From NCBI GenBank assembly GCA_900548615.1, contig URKW01000020.1, positions 1-22,443 on the forward strand: a DNA stretch of 22,443 nt, given 5' to 3'. The notes below the pieces were generated by a model, which did not search any database, was not told the DNA's origin, and saw only the letters and a list, made by a program, of their open reading frames with translations. Shown piece by piece: positions 1-7,467 of the stretch (its first letter is position 1; each line of letters begins with the position of its first letter). Source of the DNA: an uncultured Eubacteriales bacterium (lineage in GTDB: Bacteria > Bacillota > Clostridia > Oscillospirales > Oscillospiraceae). The position numbers and the translations under genes are program-made.

Positions 1-36
1 TGTTTTTCTGCCCTATTTCTTCTTTGATACGACTAA

Positions 37-69
37 AACGCCAGCTCTCGCATAACGAGAACTGGCGTT
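37..69 (-). terminator. Hairpin, probable terminator of the lysozyme operon
   Basis: An inverted repeat (37-50 with 56-69, one mismatch) closes a five-base loop CATAA. Read on the minus strand the stem ends in GGCGTTTTAG, a short run of four Ts. It lies downstream of the minus-strand operon that ends at 122. The weak T tract makes a factor-independent terminator likely but not certain. Confidence 0.5.
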
Positions 70-82
70 CTTTGACAGGCTG

Positions 83-118
83 AAGCGCCGTGCTTTCCAT
101 GGGAAGCACGGCGCTTTT
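83..118 (+). terminator. Rho-independent terminator hairpin
   Basis: A perfect 13-base-pair stem (83-95 with 104-116) is followed on the plus strand by TTTT. It would stop transcription arriving from a plus-strand gene left of the window. On the minus strand it follows the lysozyme stop but lacks a T tract. It therefore separates two convergent units and may help to end both. Confidence 0.6.
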
Positions 119-121
119 CGT

Positions 122-1021
122 TTATTCCACGGCGTTCTTCGGTACGAACAGCAGATTCTGATCCACCTGTATGTCGAAGCCGTCCACCTGTCCGTTGGCG
201 GAGTACTGCCACATGTCGAACCGGTAGTAGAAATCCGGATAGGCGTTGTAGTCCGCCACCCACAGGGAATAATCCGCCAGACGGCTCAAATCGTAGTGAT
301 AGTACCCCTGCTGGCGGTTGATGTACACGCCCGCCTGATACCCCGCCGCCTGAATGGTCTGGCAGAAGGCCACGGCGCTGTCGGTCAGGTTGGCGTAGTC
401 GTAGCCGTTGGTGCGGGAATCCTCGGCGCTGATCGGCTCCCAGTCAAAATACACCGGCAGCTCCAGCTTACGGCCTTTGAGCCGTTCCAGCACATATTGA
501 GCCTCCTCCCTGCCCTCCTCCGCCGTCAATGCCTGCGAGAAGAAGTACACGCCCGCGTCGATACCGGCGGTGTGAGCGCCGTCCAGATGGCTGTCAAACA
601 GGTCGTCCGGCTGCAAGGCGCCCTTGCCGTAGCCCCGGAAGCCCAGACGGATGACGGCAAACTCTACGCCGCTCTCCGCCGCTTTGGCCCAGTCCACGTT
701 TTTCTGGAACACCGACAGGTCGACGCCCCGCCGGACGGCAAATTCGCTGCCCACATACCAGGGCTGCCCCTCCAGCGTGACGAACTGCCAGCGGTGCAGC
801 GGGCTGACGGCAAAGTTCTCGTGGGGCGTCAGCCACACCATATTGGCCCCGTCGTTGACGTAGATCTGCCCCGCGTGGGGATCCGGCTCCTCCCGCTGAG
901 CCGCAGGCAGCAGCGAGCGGAACACCAGCAGTGCCAGCGCCGCCACGATCACAGCCAATACCACCGCCAGCACCACCGGCAGGAGATTTCTTTTCCGTTT
1001 TCTTCTGGTCATCGTCTCCAT
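122..1021 (-). CDS. Membrane-anchored GH25 family lysozyme (N-acetylmuramidase)
   Basis: This predicted peptidoglycan hydrolase would cleave the beta-1,4 bond between N-acetylmuramic acid and N-acetylglucosamine outside the membrane. The product is 299 residues. Residues 5-11 are basic, residues 13-36 form one hydrophobic helix (signal anchor), then comes a spacer of about 60 residues. The GH25 fold begins near residue 99 with GVDLSVFQ (Asp101). The acidic pair is in the VYFDWEP motif (Asp193, Glu195), and the protein ends in the usual aromatic-rich strands (DMWQYSANG). I chose ATG at 1021, preceded by AGGG at five bases; ATG at 1012, preceded by GGAG, is an alternative and removes only three residues. 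The start touches the stop of the upstream reductase gene (1023), so translation is probably coupled. It is the last gene of the five-gene operon. Family assignment is firm; the physiological role (wall turnover or spore-related) is not known. Confidence 0.88.
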   Translation of the reverse strand: METMTRRKRKRNLLPVVLAVVLAVIVAALALLVFRSLLPAAQREEPDPHAGQIYVNDGANMVWLTPHENFAVSPLHRWQFVTLEGQPWYVGSEFAVRRGVDLSVFQKNVDWAKAAESGVEFAVIRLGFRGYGKGALQPDDLFDSHLDGAHTAGIDAGVYFFSQALTAEEGREEAQYVLERLKGRKLELPVYFDWEPISAEDSRTNGYDYANLTDSAVAFCQTIQAAGYQAGVYINRQQGYYHYDLSRLADYSLWVADYNAYPDFYYRFDMWQYSANGQVDGFDIQVDQNLLFVPKNAVE

Positions 1022-1022
1022 G

Positions 1023-1616
1023 TTATCCCTTGGCCTGCATCTGCCACAGCACCTGCTGGGCAAAGGTACGGGTGCGCTGGGCCTTCTCGTCATCCATAAA
1101 GGCGGTCTTGTAGCCCAGATGCCGCTCGCCGTGCAGACCCAGCCAGCGGAGATGGGCATGCTTGCAGGTGCGGCGCAGGGCCTCCTCCCACAAATCAGCA
1201 CCCTTCTCCACCCGATAGCCACAGGTGGTGAGGGCCGCCACCGCCTTGCCCTCCCACAGAGAGGGGCCCTTCTCATCGCCGTAATACTTGCACAGGGCGT
1301 AGATGCAGCGATCCAGCGCCACCTTCATAGGGGCGGTGCAGCTCCAAAGGTAGATGGGGCTGGCCAACAGCAGCAGGTCGCAGGCAAGGATATCGTCATA
1401 GATAGCGGTCATATCGTCGTCAATGACGCAGTTGGGGCCGCTCCAGTCCCACTGGCAGCCCCGGCAGGCCATGCAGGGGCTGATGGCCTCGCCATACAGG
1501 GAATAGGTCACAAATGTATGACCAGCCGCCTGCCACTCGTCCAGAAACTCGTTCAGCAGGGCGCGGGTATTGCTCTCCGCTCCGCGGGGAGAGCCGAACA
1601 GAACGCAGCATTTCAT
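1023..1616 (-). CDS. Flavodoxin-like NAD(P)H-dependent FMN reductase family protein
   Basis: The 197-residue protein starts with a beta strand and phosphate-binding loop typical of the FMN reductase/flavodoxin-like family (VLFGSPRGAESNT, residues 5-17). A conserved segment LLLLASPIYLWSCTAPMK follows, and such segments contact the flavin. Between these lies a cysteine group, CMACRGCQW (three Cys in six residues), which occurs in iron-sulfur flavoprotein-like relatives and could bind a metal cluster or act in redox. It is presumably a cytoplasmic oxidoreductase; the substrate is unknown. The start at 1616 is supported by AAAGGAG just upstream. An upstream in-frame ATG at 1658 lies inside the preceding gene and is rejected. 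It sits 13 bases after rlmA in the same operon. Confidence 0.85.
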   Translation of the reverse strand: MKCCVLFGSPRGAESNTRALLNEFLDEWQAAGHTFVTYSLYGEAISPCMACRGCQWDWSGPNCVIDDDMTAIYDDILACDLLLLASPIYLWSCTAPMKVALDRCIYALCKYYGDEKGPSLWEGKAVAALTTCGYRVEKGADLWEEALRRTCKHAHLRWLGLHGERHLGYKTAFMDDEKAQRTRTFAQQVLWQMQAKG

Positions 1617-1629
1617 GGGCTTTCTCCTT

Positions 1630-2454
1630 TCAGACCCGCTCAAAAATGTGGATATCAAAGGCGGCGGTGGTGGTCAGGCTGTCCAGCGCCGCCAGACGCT
1701 CCTTGCCCGCCCAGGGTGTTTTCCAGCAGTAGGGCGTCATGCCGAACAGTGCCTGAATATCCTCCTGACAGGGCAGGGTGATCCGATCCCGCACACGGGC
1801 GATGGTCACATAGCGAAAGCCCTCGTAGGGCGTTTCCCTCGTCTCGTTGCGATAGGGGCGGTCATACAGCACCTGCTTCATCTCCCACAGGTGATCCGCC
1901 GCCGGAACCACGTACAGAAAGTGCCCGCCCGGCTTCATCACCCGGTGGAACTCCTCCTCTGCCAGCGGAGAGAAGCAGTCCAGCAGCAGATCGACCGTCC
2001 CATCTCCCAGCGGCAGATGGTAGGCGCTGGCCACGGCGATCTCCGCCCGCTTCACCTGTTTCGCCGCGCGGCGGGCCATGTCCTTGGAGATATCGATGCC
2101 CGCCATGCGGGGCTCCTTTCCGGCGTTGGCCAGAATGCTCCAGATGGCGGAGGTATAATACCCCTCGCCGCAGCCCACATCCAGCACCGCCGGAGCGTGG
2201 CGGGTATAGGTCAGGGCGATATCGCACAGGGCATTCCGCAGGAATTCATAGTAGCCCTTATTGAGAAAGGCACTGCGGGCGGCGGTCATGGCCTTGTCGT
2301 CGCCGGGGGACTTGGAGTGCCGCTGGTTCACCGGCAGCAGATAGGTGTAGCCCTCCTTGGCGATATCAAAGCAGTGGCCATTGGGACAGCGGTAGGTCTT
2401 TTCCTCCCGCGTCAGAGCCGCGCCGCAGACGGTGCAGCGAAAGAGGCTTTTCAT
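1630..2454 (-). CDS. rlmA: 23S rRNA (guanine-N1)-methyltransferase, RlmA family
   Basis: SAM-dependent enzyme that methylates N1 of a guanine in hairpin 35 of 23S rRNA, in the peptide exit tunnel. In Gram-positive members (RlmA-II/TlrB type) the target is G748; in Gram-negatives it is G745. The product is 274 residues. An N-terminal zinc finger has Cys7, Cys10, Cys23 and His27. The family signature (FDIAKEGYTYLLPV, then SKSPGDDK) follows, then the SAM-binding loop LDVGCGEGYY (residues 91-100). The ATG at 2454 overlaps the stop of the MATE gene as TGATG, with GGAGG nine bases upstream; a GTG one codon earlier is a less likely start. The symbol follows the family; whether this member acts on G745 or G748 cannot be read from sequence alone. 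Gram-positive context favours G748. Confidence 0.92.
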   Translation of the reverse strand: MKSLFRCTVCGAALTREEKTYRCPNGHCFDIAKEGYTYLLPVNQRHSKSPGDDKAMTAARSAFLNKGYYEFLRNALCDIALTYTRHAPAVLDVGCGEGYYTSAIWSILANAGKEPRMAGIDISKDMARRAAKQVKRAEIAVASAYHLPLGDGTVDLLLDCFSPLAEEEFHRVMKPGGHFLYVVPAADHLWEMKQVLYDRPYRNETRETPYEGFRYVTIARVRDRITLPCQEDIQALFGMTPYCWKTPWAGKERLAALDSLTTTAAFDIHIFERV

Positions 2455-3845
2455 CACTTCTCACCCTCCGGCAGCGTCACGTCATGGATCCACTTCTTTG
2501 ACCGGATGCGCCACAGACATATGGGACACTTGACGAAGCTCTCCATCTGGATCGCCAGCGAGATAAACCACGGATCGGCGTCCAGCGCCAGACCCAGCAG
2601 CGCCGTCAAAGGCAGCGCCACCAGCCACTGGGGCCCCAGATCCAGCGCCGTGGACCAGAACACGTCGCCGCCCGCCCGCAGTATACCGGTAACGGCGGAG
2701 ATGGAGTAGGCATGGAGGGGAATACAGGCAAAGCCTGTTACGATCAGGGTGGTGGCCAGATGGGCGCTCAGTCCCTCCAGCTTGAACAGCGGGAAGATCA
2801 CCGGCTGGAACAGCAGCGGTACCAGCGCCAGCGCGACGACCGCCAGCACCGCACCCACCAGTATCGTCACCCATGACAGCGTTCTGGACAGCGCCATCAG
2901 TTCCTCCCGGTCGGCACCCTCGCCGATGGCCTTGCCGATCATCACGGCGGTGGACGCGCCAAGGCCGAAGCACACCACAAGGAACAGCCGGTTCAGGTTG
3001 CCCGCCACGGCGTCGGCGGCCAGATACGCCACCGACACGGTGGTGTGGCCCAGGATCACCGTCAGCAGACTGTTGCCCAGCCCCCACATCAACTCATTGC
3101 CCATAACGGGGGAGGCGTATTTCACGAACCGCCGCAGCATATCCCCGCCGGGACGTACCAGCGCCTTCAGATCCAGCGGTATGGTCTTGCTGCGCAGGGC
3201 GCAGACCAGACACACGGCAAACTCCGCCACGCGGCTCAGCAGCGTGGCGATAGCCGCGCCCTCCACTCCCAGCAAGGGAAAGCCGCACTTGCCGAAGATC
3301 AGCAGGTAGTTCATGCCGGTATTCAGCACCGTGGACATACCAAACAGCTTCATGCCGAAGCCGGAGTTCTCCACGCTGCGCTGGGCGCTGACGTAGATAG
3401 ACGACAGCATATTGAACACATAGGAAAAGCCGATGATACGCAGGTACGGCGCGCCCAGCACCGACAGCTGGTGCTCGTTGCTCATAAGATCCATGATCTG
3501 CACCGGCCAGAAGAACAGCGCCAGCGCAATGACCAGCGCCAGTCCCACGCCCAGCCCGGCGGCTACGCCGATGGCGCGGCTGATATTCTGATGGTCGCGC
3601 TTGCCCCAATACTGGCTGATAAGGATGCCCACGCCGGACTGCACGCCGAACACGATGGAGATCAGCAGGAACACCGGCACGTTGGCGGTCTTGACCGCCG
3701 CCATCTCGTTGTTGCCCAGCTGGCTGACCATCAGCGTATCGATCAGACCCAGTGAGAAGGTGATGAGATTTTGCAGGGCGATAGGCGCCGTCAGGCGGAA
3801 AAGCCGCTCATAAAAGGAGCGGGGACGTTTCAGTTCTCGAATCAT
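2454..3845 (-). CDS. MATE family efflux transporter
   Basis: The 463-residue polytopic membrane protein has the length and twelve-helix pattern of the multidrug and toxic compound extrusion family. This family exports cationic drugs or metabolites in exchange for Na+ or H+. Near the N-terminus are family-typical segments (LFRLTAPIALQNLI; LGLIDTLMVSQLG), and the two halves repeat the same hydrophobic layout. The C-terminus carries an unusual basic, Cys-containing tail (KCPICLWRIRSKKW). GAGG lies seven bases before the ATG at 3845. The gene starts nine bases after cysteine desulfurase and overlaps rlmA by one base, so it belongs to the same transcript. The exported substrate is unknown. Confidence 0.92.
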   Translation of the reverse strand: MIRELKRPRSFYERLFRLTAPIALQNLITFSLGLIDTLMVSQLGNNEMAAVKTANVPVFLLISIVFGVQSGVGILISQYWGKRDHQNISRAIGVAAGLGVGLALVIALALFFWPVQIMDLMSNEHQLSVLGAPYLRIIGFSYVFNMLSSIYVSAQRSVENSGFGMKLFGMSTVLNTGMNYLLIFGKCGFPLLGVEGAAIATLLSRVAEFAVCLVCALRSKTIPLDLKALVRPGGDMLRRFVKYASPVMGNELMWGLGNSLLTVILGHTTVSVAYLAADAVAGNLNRLFLVVCFGLGASTAVMIGKAIGEGADREELMALSRTLSWVTILVGAVLAVVALALVPLLFQPVIFPLFKLEGLSAHLATTLIVTGFACIPLHAYSISAVTGILRAGGDVFWSTALDLGPQWLVALPLTALLGLALDADPWFISLAIQMESFVKCPICLWRIRSKKWIHDVTLPEGEK

Positions 3846-3853
3846 TTCTTACC

Positions 3854-4987
3854 TCATAGCATAGGAAATCGGGTGTTTTTGTGCCGCAAAAGCGCCTCGT
3901 ACAGGGCGTCGATCTCGGCAAAGGTGGTTTCCGGGCCGAAGCTGATCCGCAGCACGCCGTTGGCGGTGCGCTTGTCCAGCCCCAGCGCCGTCACCACGTG
4001 GCTCAGCTTGCCCCGGTGGCAAGCGCTGCCCGCCGACAGGCAGATGCCCTGGCTCCCCAGATCGGTGACCACGTTGGCGCTGGGGTAGCCCACCAGCGAC
4101 ACCATCAGGATATGGGGCGCTTCTCCCTGACCCACGGCCACTACGCCGTCGATGGAAAGGAGCTTCTCTTTACAGTAGGCCTTGACCTCCGCCATGTGGG
4201 CCAGCTTGTCCGCCAGACCGTCAGCGCGCAGCTCCGCCGCCTTGGCAAAGCCCGCGATCTGGGCGGTGGCCTCGGTGCCGGAGCGGGTGCCCTCCTCCTG
4301 TCCGCCGCCGTGGAGCAGCGGCCGGATGTTGCGGACGTTGGGGCCCACATACAGCGCACCGATACCCTTGGGGCCGCCGATCTTATGGGCGGAAAGGCTC
4401 ATCATATCCACCCCCAGCGTTTTGGGGTCGCAGGGCACCTTCATAAAACCCTGCACTGCGTCGGTATGCAGCAGGGCGCGGCTTTTGCGTGCCTTCAAAA
4501 TGGCGGCGATCTCCGCCAGCCGGAACACGCAGCCGGTCTCGTTATTCACCAGCATCACGCTGACCACCGCCGTATCCTCCCGCAATGCGTCGCCCACCTG
4601 TTGGGCGGTGATGTGGCCGGTCTTGTCGGGCTTGAGATACGTCACCTCGTACCCCTGCTGCTCCAGCGCACGGCAGGTCTCCAGCACGGCGCTGTGCTCC
4701 ACGGTGGTGGTGATGATGTGCTTGCCCACATGGCGGTTCTGCCGCAGGGCAGCCTGAATGGCCCAGTTGTCGCTCTCCGTGCCGCAGGAGGTGAAATGCA
4801 GTTCCTTGGGCTGGCAGCCCACCGCCCCGGCGATAACGGCCCGATAGCCCTCCACCATCTTCTTGGCATCCTGTCCCAGCGGGTACTGGGAGGAGGGATT
4901 GCCGAACTGCTGCGTCAGCACGCGGTACATCTCGTCGGCAACAGCCTGAGGGATAGGGGTGGTGGCGGCGTGATCCAGATAAATCAT
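3854..4987 (-). CDS. Cysteine desulfurase (NifS/IscS family, PLP-dependent)
   Basis: Converts L-cysteine to alanine and passes persulfide sulfur to Fe-S cluster assembly or tRNA thiolation. The 377-residue protein has the aminotransferase class V fold: N-terminal YLDHAATTP, the PLP contact region around TTTVEHSAV, the Schiff-base lysine in SLSAHKIGGPKG (Lys202), and the sulfur-accepting cysteine in the mobile loop SAGSACHRGK (Cys323). All key residues are present. The start at 4987 has AGAGAGGAAA just upstream. It is the first gene of the minus operon and is divergent from mtaB, an enzyme that consumes sulfur and Fe-S clusters, so a supply role is plausible (inference). No iscU, nifU or thiI is adjacent, so the dedicated acceptor is unclear and I give no specific gene symbol. 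Confidence 0.94.
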   Translation of the reverse strand: MIYLDHAATTPIPQAVADEMYRVLTQQFGNPSSQYPLGQDAKKMVEGYRAVIAGAVGCQPKELHFTSCGTESDNWAIQAALRQNRHVGKHIITTTVEHSAVLETCRALEQQGYEVTYLKPDKTGHITAQQVGDALREDTAVVSVMLVNNETGCVFRLAEIAAILKARKSRALLHTDAVQGFMKVPCDPKTLGVDMMSLSAHKIGGPKGIGALYVGPNVRNIRPLLHGGGQEEGTRSGTEATAQIAGFAKAAELRADGLADKLAHMAEVKAYCKEKLLSIDGVVAVGQGEAPHILMVSLVGYPSANVVTDLGSQGICLSAGSACHRGKLSHVVTALGLDKRTANGVLRISFGPETTFAEIDALYEALLRHKNTRFPML

Positions 4988-5021
4988 AACGGTTTCCTCT
5001 CTATTTTTCGCCTGTCGGGTC

Positions 5022-5050
5022 TTGTCATACCCGGCGGGATACAGTATAAT
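5022..5050 (+). promoter_or_regulatory. Sigma-A type promoter for mtaB
   Basis: TTGTCA (5022-5027), a 17-base spacer and a perfect TATAAT (5045-5050). It lies about 75 bases before the mtaB start and points towards it. The -10 lies in the left arm of a 13-base inverted repeat shared with the opposing promoter. Confidence 0.75.
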
Positions 5051-5106
5051 GGGGTATTATTTTGGTAGTATTTTTTCAGTGTTGTAATTTTTAATTATAC
5101 TGTATC
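5038..5106. repeat. 13-base inverted repeat covering both -10 regions
   Basis: GATACAGTATAAT at 5038-5050 is repeated exactly in inverse orientation at 5094-5106, with 43 AT-rich bases between. Each arm contains one of the two divergent -10 hexamers. It may be only two similar promoters, but identity extends seven bases beyond each hexamer, which suggests a shared operator. Confidence 0.6.
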
Positions 5107-5122
5107 AAAAAGGAAAGTGCAA
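5094..5122 (-). promoter_or_regulatory. Sigma-A type promoter for the cysteine desulfurase operon
   Basis: Read on the minus strand: TTGCAC (5122-5117), a 17-base spacer and TATAAT (5099-5094). It drives the five-gene operon starting at 4987. Its -35 end overlaps the ribosome binding region of mtaB, so the two units are tightly interlocked. Confidence 0.72.
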
Positions 5123-5123
5123 G

Positions 5124-6407
5124 ATGCGCGTTGCGATTTACACCCTTGGCTGCAAGGTGAACCAATATGAAACACAGGCCATGGAGCAGGAGCTTGTCCG
5201 CCGGGGCCACACACTGGTGTCCTTTGAGGAAACGGCAGATGCCTACATCGTCAATACCTGCTCCGTCACCGCCGTCAGCGACAAAAAGTCCCGGCAGATG
5301 ATCCGCCGCTGCCGCAAGCTCAACGAAAACGCCGTGGTGGCCGCCTGCGGCTGCTATGTCCAGACCCACCCCGACGAGGCGGCGGGACTGGAGTTGGATC
5401 TGATTGCCGGAACCGGCGACCGGATGGCGTTTCTCGATCTTTTGGAGCAGGCCGCCCACGAAAAGGAGCCGGTGACGCTGCTGGACGACGCCCTGCGCCG
5501 CCGCCAGTTCGAGGTGCTGCCTGCCGGCGGCATGGCGGAGCGTACCCGCGCCATGCTGAAGGTGGAGGACGGCTGCGTGAACTTCTGCACCTACTGCATC
5601 ATTCCCTACGCCAGAGGGCCGGTGCGGTCGCTGCCGCTGGAAACGGCGGCGGAGCAGACGCGGCAGCTGCGGCAGGAGGGCTATCAGGAGCTGGTGCTGA
5701 CGGGCATCGAGATCTCCAGCTGGGGCCACGACCTGAAGGACGGCAGCAGCTTCATTGACCTACTGGAGACCGTCAGCGAAGCGGCAGGCAATATGCGCAT
5801 ACGGTTGGGCAGTCTGGAGCCCCGCACCATCACCGAGGACTTCTGCCGCCGGGCGGTGAAGCTGTCCAACCTCTGTCCCCACTTTCACCTGTCGCTGCAA
5901 TCCGGCTGTGACGAAACGCTGAAGCGCATGAACCGGAAATACGATACCGCCCGCTTCTATGAATCGGTGACGCTGCTGCGGCAGTACTTCGACCACGTGG
6001 CCGTCACCACCGATCTTATTACCGGCTTCCCCGGCGAGACGGAGGAGGAGTTCTCCCAGACGCTGGCGTTTATTGAAAAGTGCGGCTTCGCCGCCATGCA
6101 TATCTTTCCCTACTCCATCCGCCCCGGCACCAAAGCGGCGGCCATGCCCCAGCTGACGGCGGCGGTGAAGGAGGAACGGGCCGCACGGGCCGCGCAGGTG
6201 GCCCACCGGATGCGTCAGGCCTATCTGGCAGGCTGCGTAGGCAAGACCTATCCGGTGCTGTTTGAACAGGAAAAGGACGGCCTGTATACCGGCCACGCCC
6301 CCAACTATATGGAGGTGGCGGTGCGGGGACAGGCGCTTCACAATCAGGTTCGGGAGGTGACCATCACCGCATGCAATGGAGAGACATTATTGGGAGAGCT
6401 GCTATGA
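5124..6407 (+). CDS. mtaB: tRNA (t6A37) methylthiotransferase MtaB
   Basis: Radical-SAM enzyme that adds a methylthio group to C2 of N6-threonylcarbamoyladenosine at position 37 of ANN-decoding tRNAs, giving ms2t6A. The 427-residue protein begins with the MtaB-typical TLGCKVNQYET. Three cysteines for the auxiliary cluster are at 10, 46 and 77. The radical-SAM motif CVNFCTYC holds Cys151, Cys155 and Cys158, and a TRAM-like C-terminal region follows (LFEQEKDGLYTGHAPNYMEV). AAAGGAAAG lies just before the ATG. It is the first gene on its transcript and overlaps the YfbR gene by four bases (ATGA). The KVNQYET signature separates it from MiaB and RimO. A second methylthiotransferase, RimO, lies at 17083. 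Confidence 0.95.
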   Translation: MRVAIYTLGCKVNQYETQAMEQELVRRGHTLVSFEETADAYIVNTCSVTAVSDKKSRQMIRRCRKLNENAVVAACGCYVQTHPDEAAGLELDLIAGTGDRMAFLDLLEQAAHEKEPVTLLDDALRRRQFEVLPAGGMAERTRAMLKVEDGCVNFCTYCIIPYARGPVRSLPLETAAEQTRQLRQEGYQELVLTGIEISSWGHDLKDGSSFIDLLETVSEAAGNMRIRLGSLEPRTITEDFCRRAVKLSNLCPHFHLSLQSGCDETLKRMNRKYDTARFYESVTLLRQYFDHVAVTTDLITGFPGETEEEFSQTLAFIEKCGFAAMHIFPYSIRPGTKAAAMPQLTAAVKEERAARAAQVAHRMRQAYLAGCVGKTYPVLFEQEKDGLYTGHAPNYMEVAVRGQALHNQVREVTITACNGETLLGELL

Positions 6408-6988
6408 AGGAAAACGACCATCACTTTTTCGCCTACATCAGCCGGATGCGGTTCATCAACCGCTGGGCGCTGATGCGCAACAGCTATACTGAAAACATTC
6501 AGGAGCACAGCCACATGACCGCCGTGCTGGCCCACGCGCTGGCGGTGATCCGCAACCAGTTCTTTGACGGCCGTGTGGACGAGGGACAGGTGGCCGTGGC
6601 CGCCCTGTACCACGACGCCGGGGAAATTTTGACCGGCGACATGCCCACCCCCATCAAGTACTACAACCCCGCCATCCGCGAGGCGTACCGGCAGGTGGAG
6701 CGCGTGGCGGAGGAAAAGCTGCTGGCCATGCTGCCTGACGAACTGCGGCCCACCTACAGCGCCGCCCTGTCCCCCGCCGCGCCGGAGATCCAGCAGCTGG
6801 TAAAGGCCGCCGACAAGCTCAGCGCCTACATCAAGTGTCTGGAGGAGCTGAAGGCGGGCAACACCGAGTTCAAGCAGGCAGCGGAACAGACCCGCTACGC
6901 GCTGGACGACATGGAGCTGCCGGAGCTGGACTATTTTCTGGAGAACTTCCTGCCGTCGTTCAAGCTGACGCTGGATGAGCTGGAATGA
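6404..6988 (+). CDS. yfbR: YfbR-like 5'-deoxynucleotidase (HD domain)
   Basis: Metal-dependent nucleotidase family that dephosphorylates deoxynucleoside 5'-monophosphates in E. coli, supporting nucleotide salvage. The 194-residue protein is similar to the E. coli type over its whole length: FINRWALMRN near the start, NIQEHSHM (His35), the HD pair in ALYHDAGEILTGDMPTPIKY (His70, Asp71), and a late Asp in VKAADKLSAYIKCLEEL (Asp137). The metal ligands expected for the HD fold are all present. The start at 6404 overlaps the mtaB stop (ATGA) with GGGAGAG six bases upstream; a 33-base in-frame extension inside mtaB is unlikely. It is translationally coupled to mtaB. Substrate range is inferred from the family. 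Confidence 0.9.
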   Translation: MKENDHHFFAYISRMRFINRWALMRNSYTENIQEHSHMTAVLAHALAVIRNQFFDGRVDEGQVAVAALYHDAGEILTGDMPTPIKYYNPAIREAYRQVERVAEEKLLAMLPDELRPTYSAALSPAAPEIQQLVKAADKLSAYIKCLEELKAGNTEFKQAAEQTRYALDDMELPELDYFLENFLPSFKLTLDELE

Positions 6989-6995
6989 AACTGGC

Positions 6996-7139
6996 ATGAA
7001 ATCTAACGATTTCATTGCCAAAGGGGATTGCGGCCGACTGCGCGCGTCCTTCGGACACACTGGCGGCCGAGAAGAATTTTTCCGACGTACACGCCGCCGG
7101 AAAAATGATTTGAATAATTCGCCGCCTGCGGGCGGCGAA
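6996..7139. repeat. Cluster of inverted repeats between yfbR and the ACT gene
   Basis: This gap holds no credible gene but several structures. An 8-base-pair hairpin lies at 6996-7015. A GCGGCCGA direct repeat (7030-7037 and 7063-7070) brackets GTCC-TTC-GGAC. An 8-base-pair stem, TTTTTCCG with CGGAAAAA, spans 7077-7105. A 9-base-pair GC-rich hairpin with loop TGCG spans 7118-7139. The density looks like a small palindromic intergenic element (REP- or MITE-like) or a structured leader. No clear T tract follows the last hairpin, so a simple terminator is not evident. Confidence 0.55.
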
Positions 7140-7183
7140 CTCTGCGAGGCTTTTTGCAACTTACACCAAAGGAGTGAATCAAT

Positions 7184-7453
7184 ATGAAAGCAATCGTAAC
7201 CGTGGTAGGCAAGGATCAGGTGGGCATTATCGCCGGTGTGTGCAACACGCTGGCCGACAGCCGGATCAACGTGCTGGACATCAGCCAGACCATCATGGAG
7301 GGCTATTTCACCATGATGATGGTGGTGGATCTGGCGGCGTGCGAAACGCCCTTTGACCAGCTGCGCACCATCCTCAAGGACTATGGCGAGGGCCGCGGCC
7401 TGTCCATCCGCATTCAGCGGGAGGACATTTTCGACGCCATGCACAAGCTGTAA
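7184..7453 (+). CDS. ACT domain protein, UPF0237 family
   Basis: The 89-residue protein consists of one ACT domain, a small ligand-binding regulatory fold often sensing amino acids. The glycine-containing turn between strand 1 and helix 1 is visible (VGKDQVGIIAGV), followed by INVLDISQTIMEGYFTMMMVVDL, typical of UPF0237. AAAGGAG precedes the ATG at a good distance. It sits 14 bases before the UPF0210 gene. These two families commonly occur together, which suggests the ACT protein controls or binds its partner (inference). Ligand and reaction are unknown. Confidence 0.92.
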   Translation: MKAIVTVVGKDQVGIIAGVCNTLADSRINVLDISQTIMEGYFTMMMVVDLAACETPFDQLRTILKDYGEGRGLSIRIQREDIFDAMHKL

Positions 7454-7467
7454 GCGGAGGCGGAACC

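Noticed and set aside
7012..7212. 66-codon minus-strand ORF across the structured gap before the ACT gene
   Set aside because: It has no ribosome binding site and its residues are dictated by the GC-rich hairpins; better explained as a repeat read in a chance frame.
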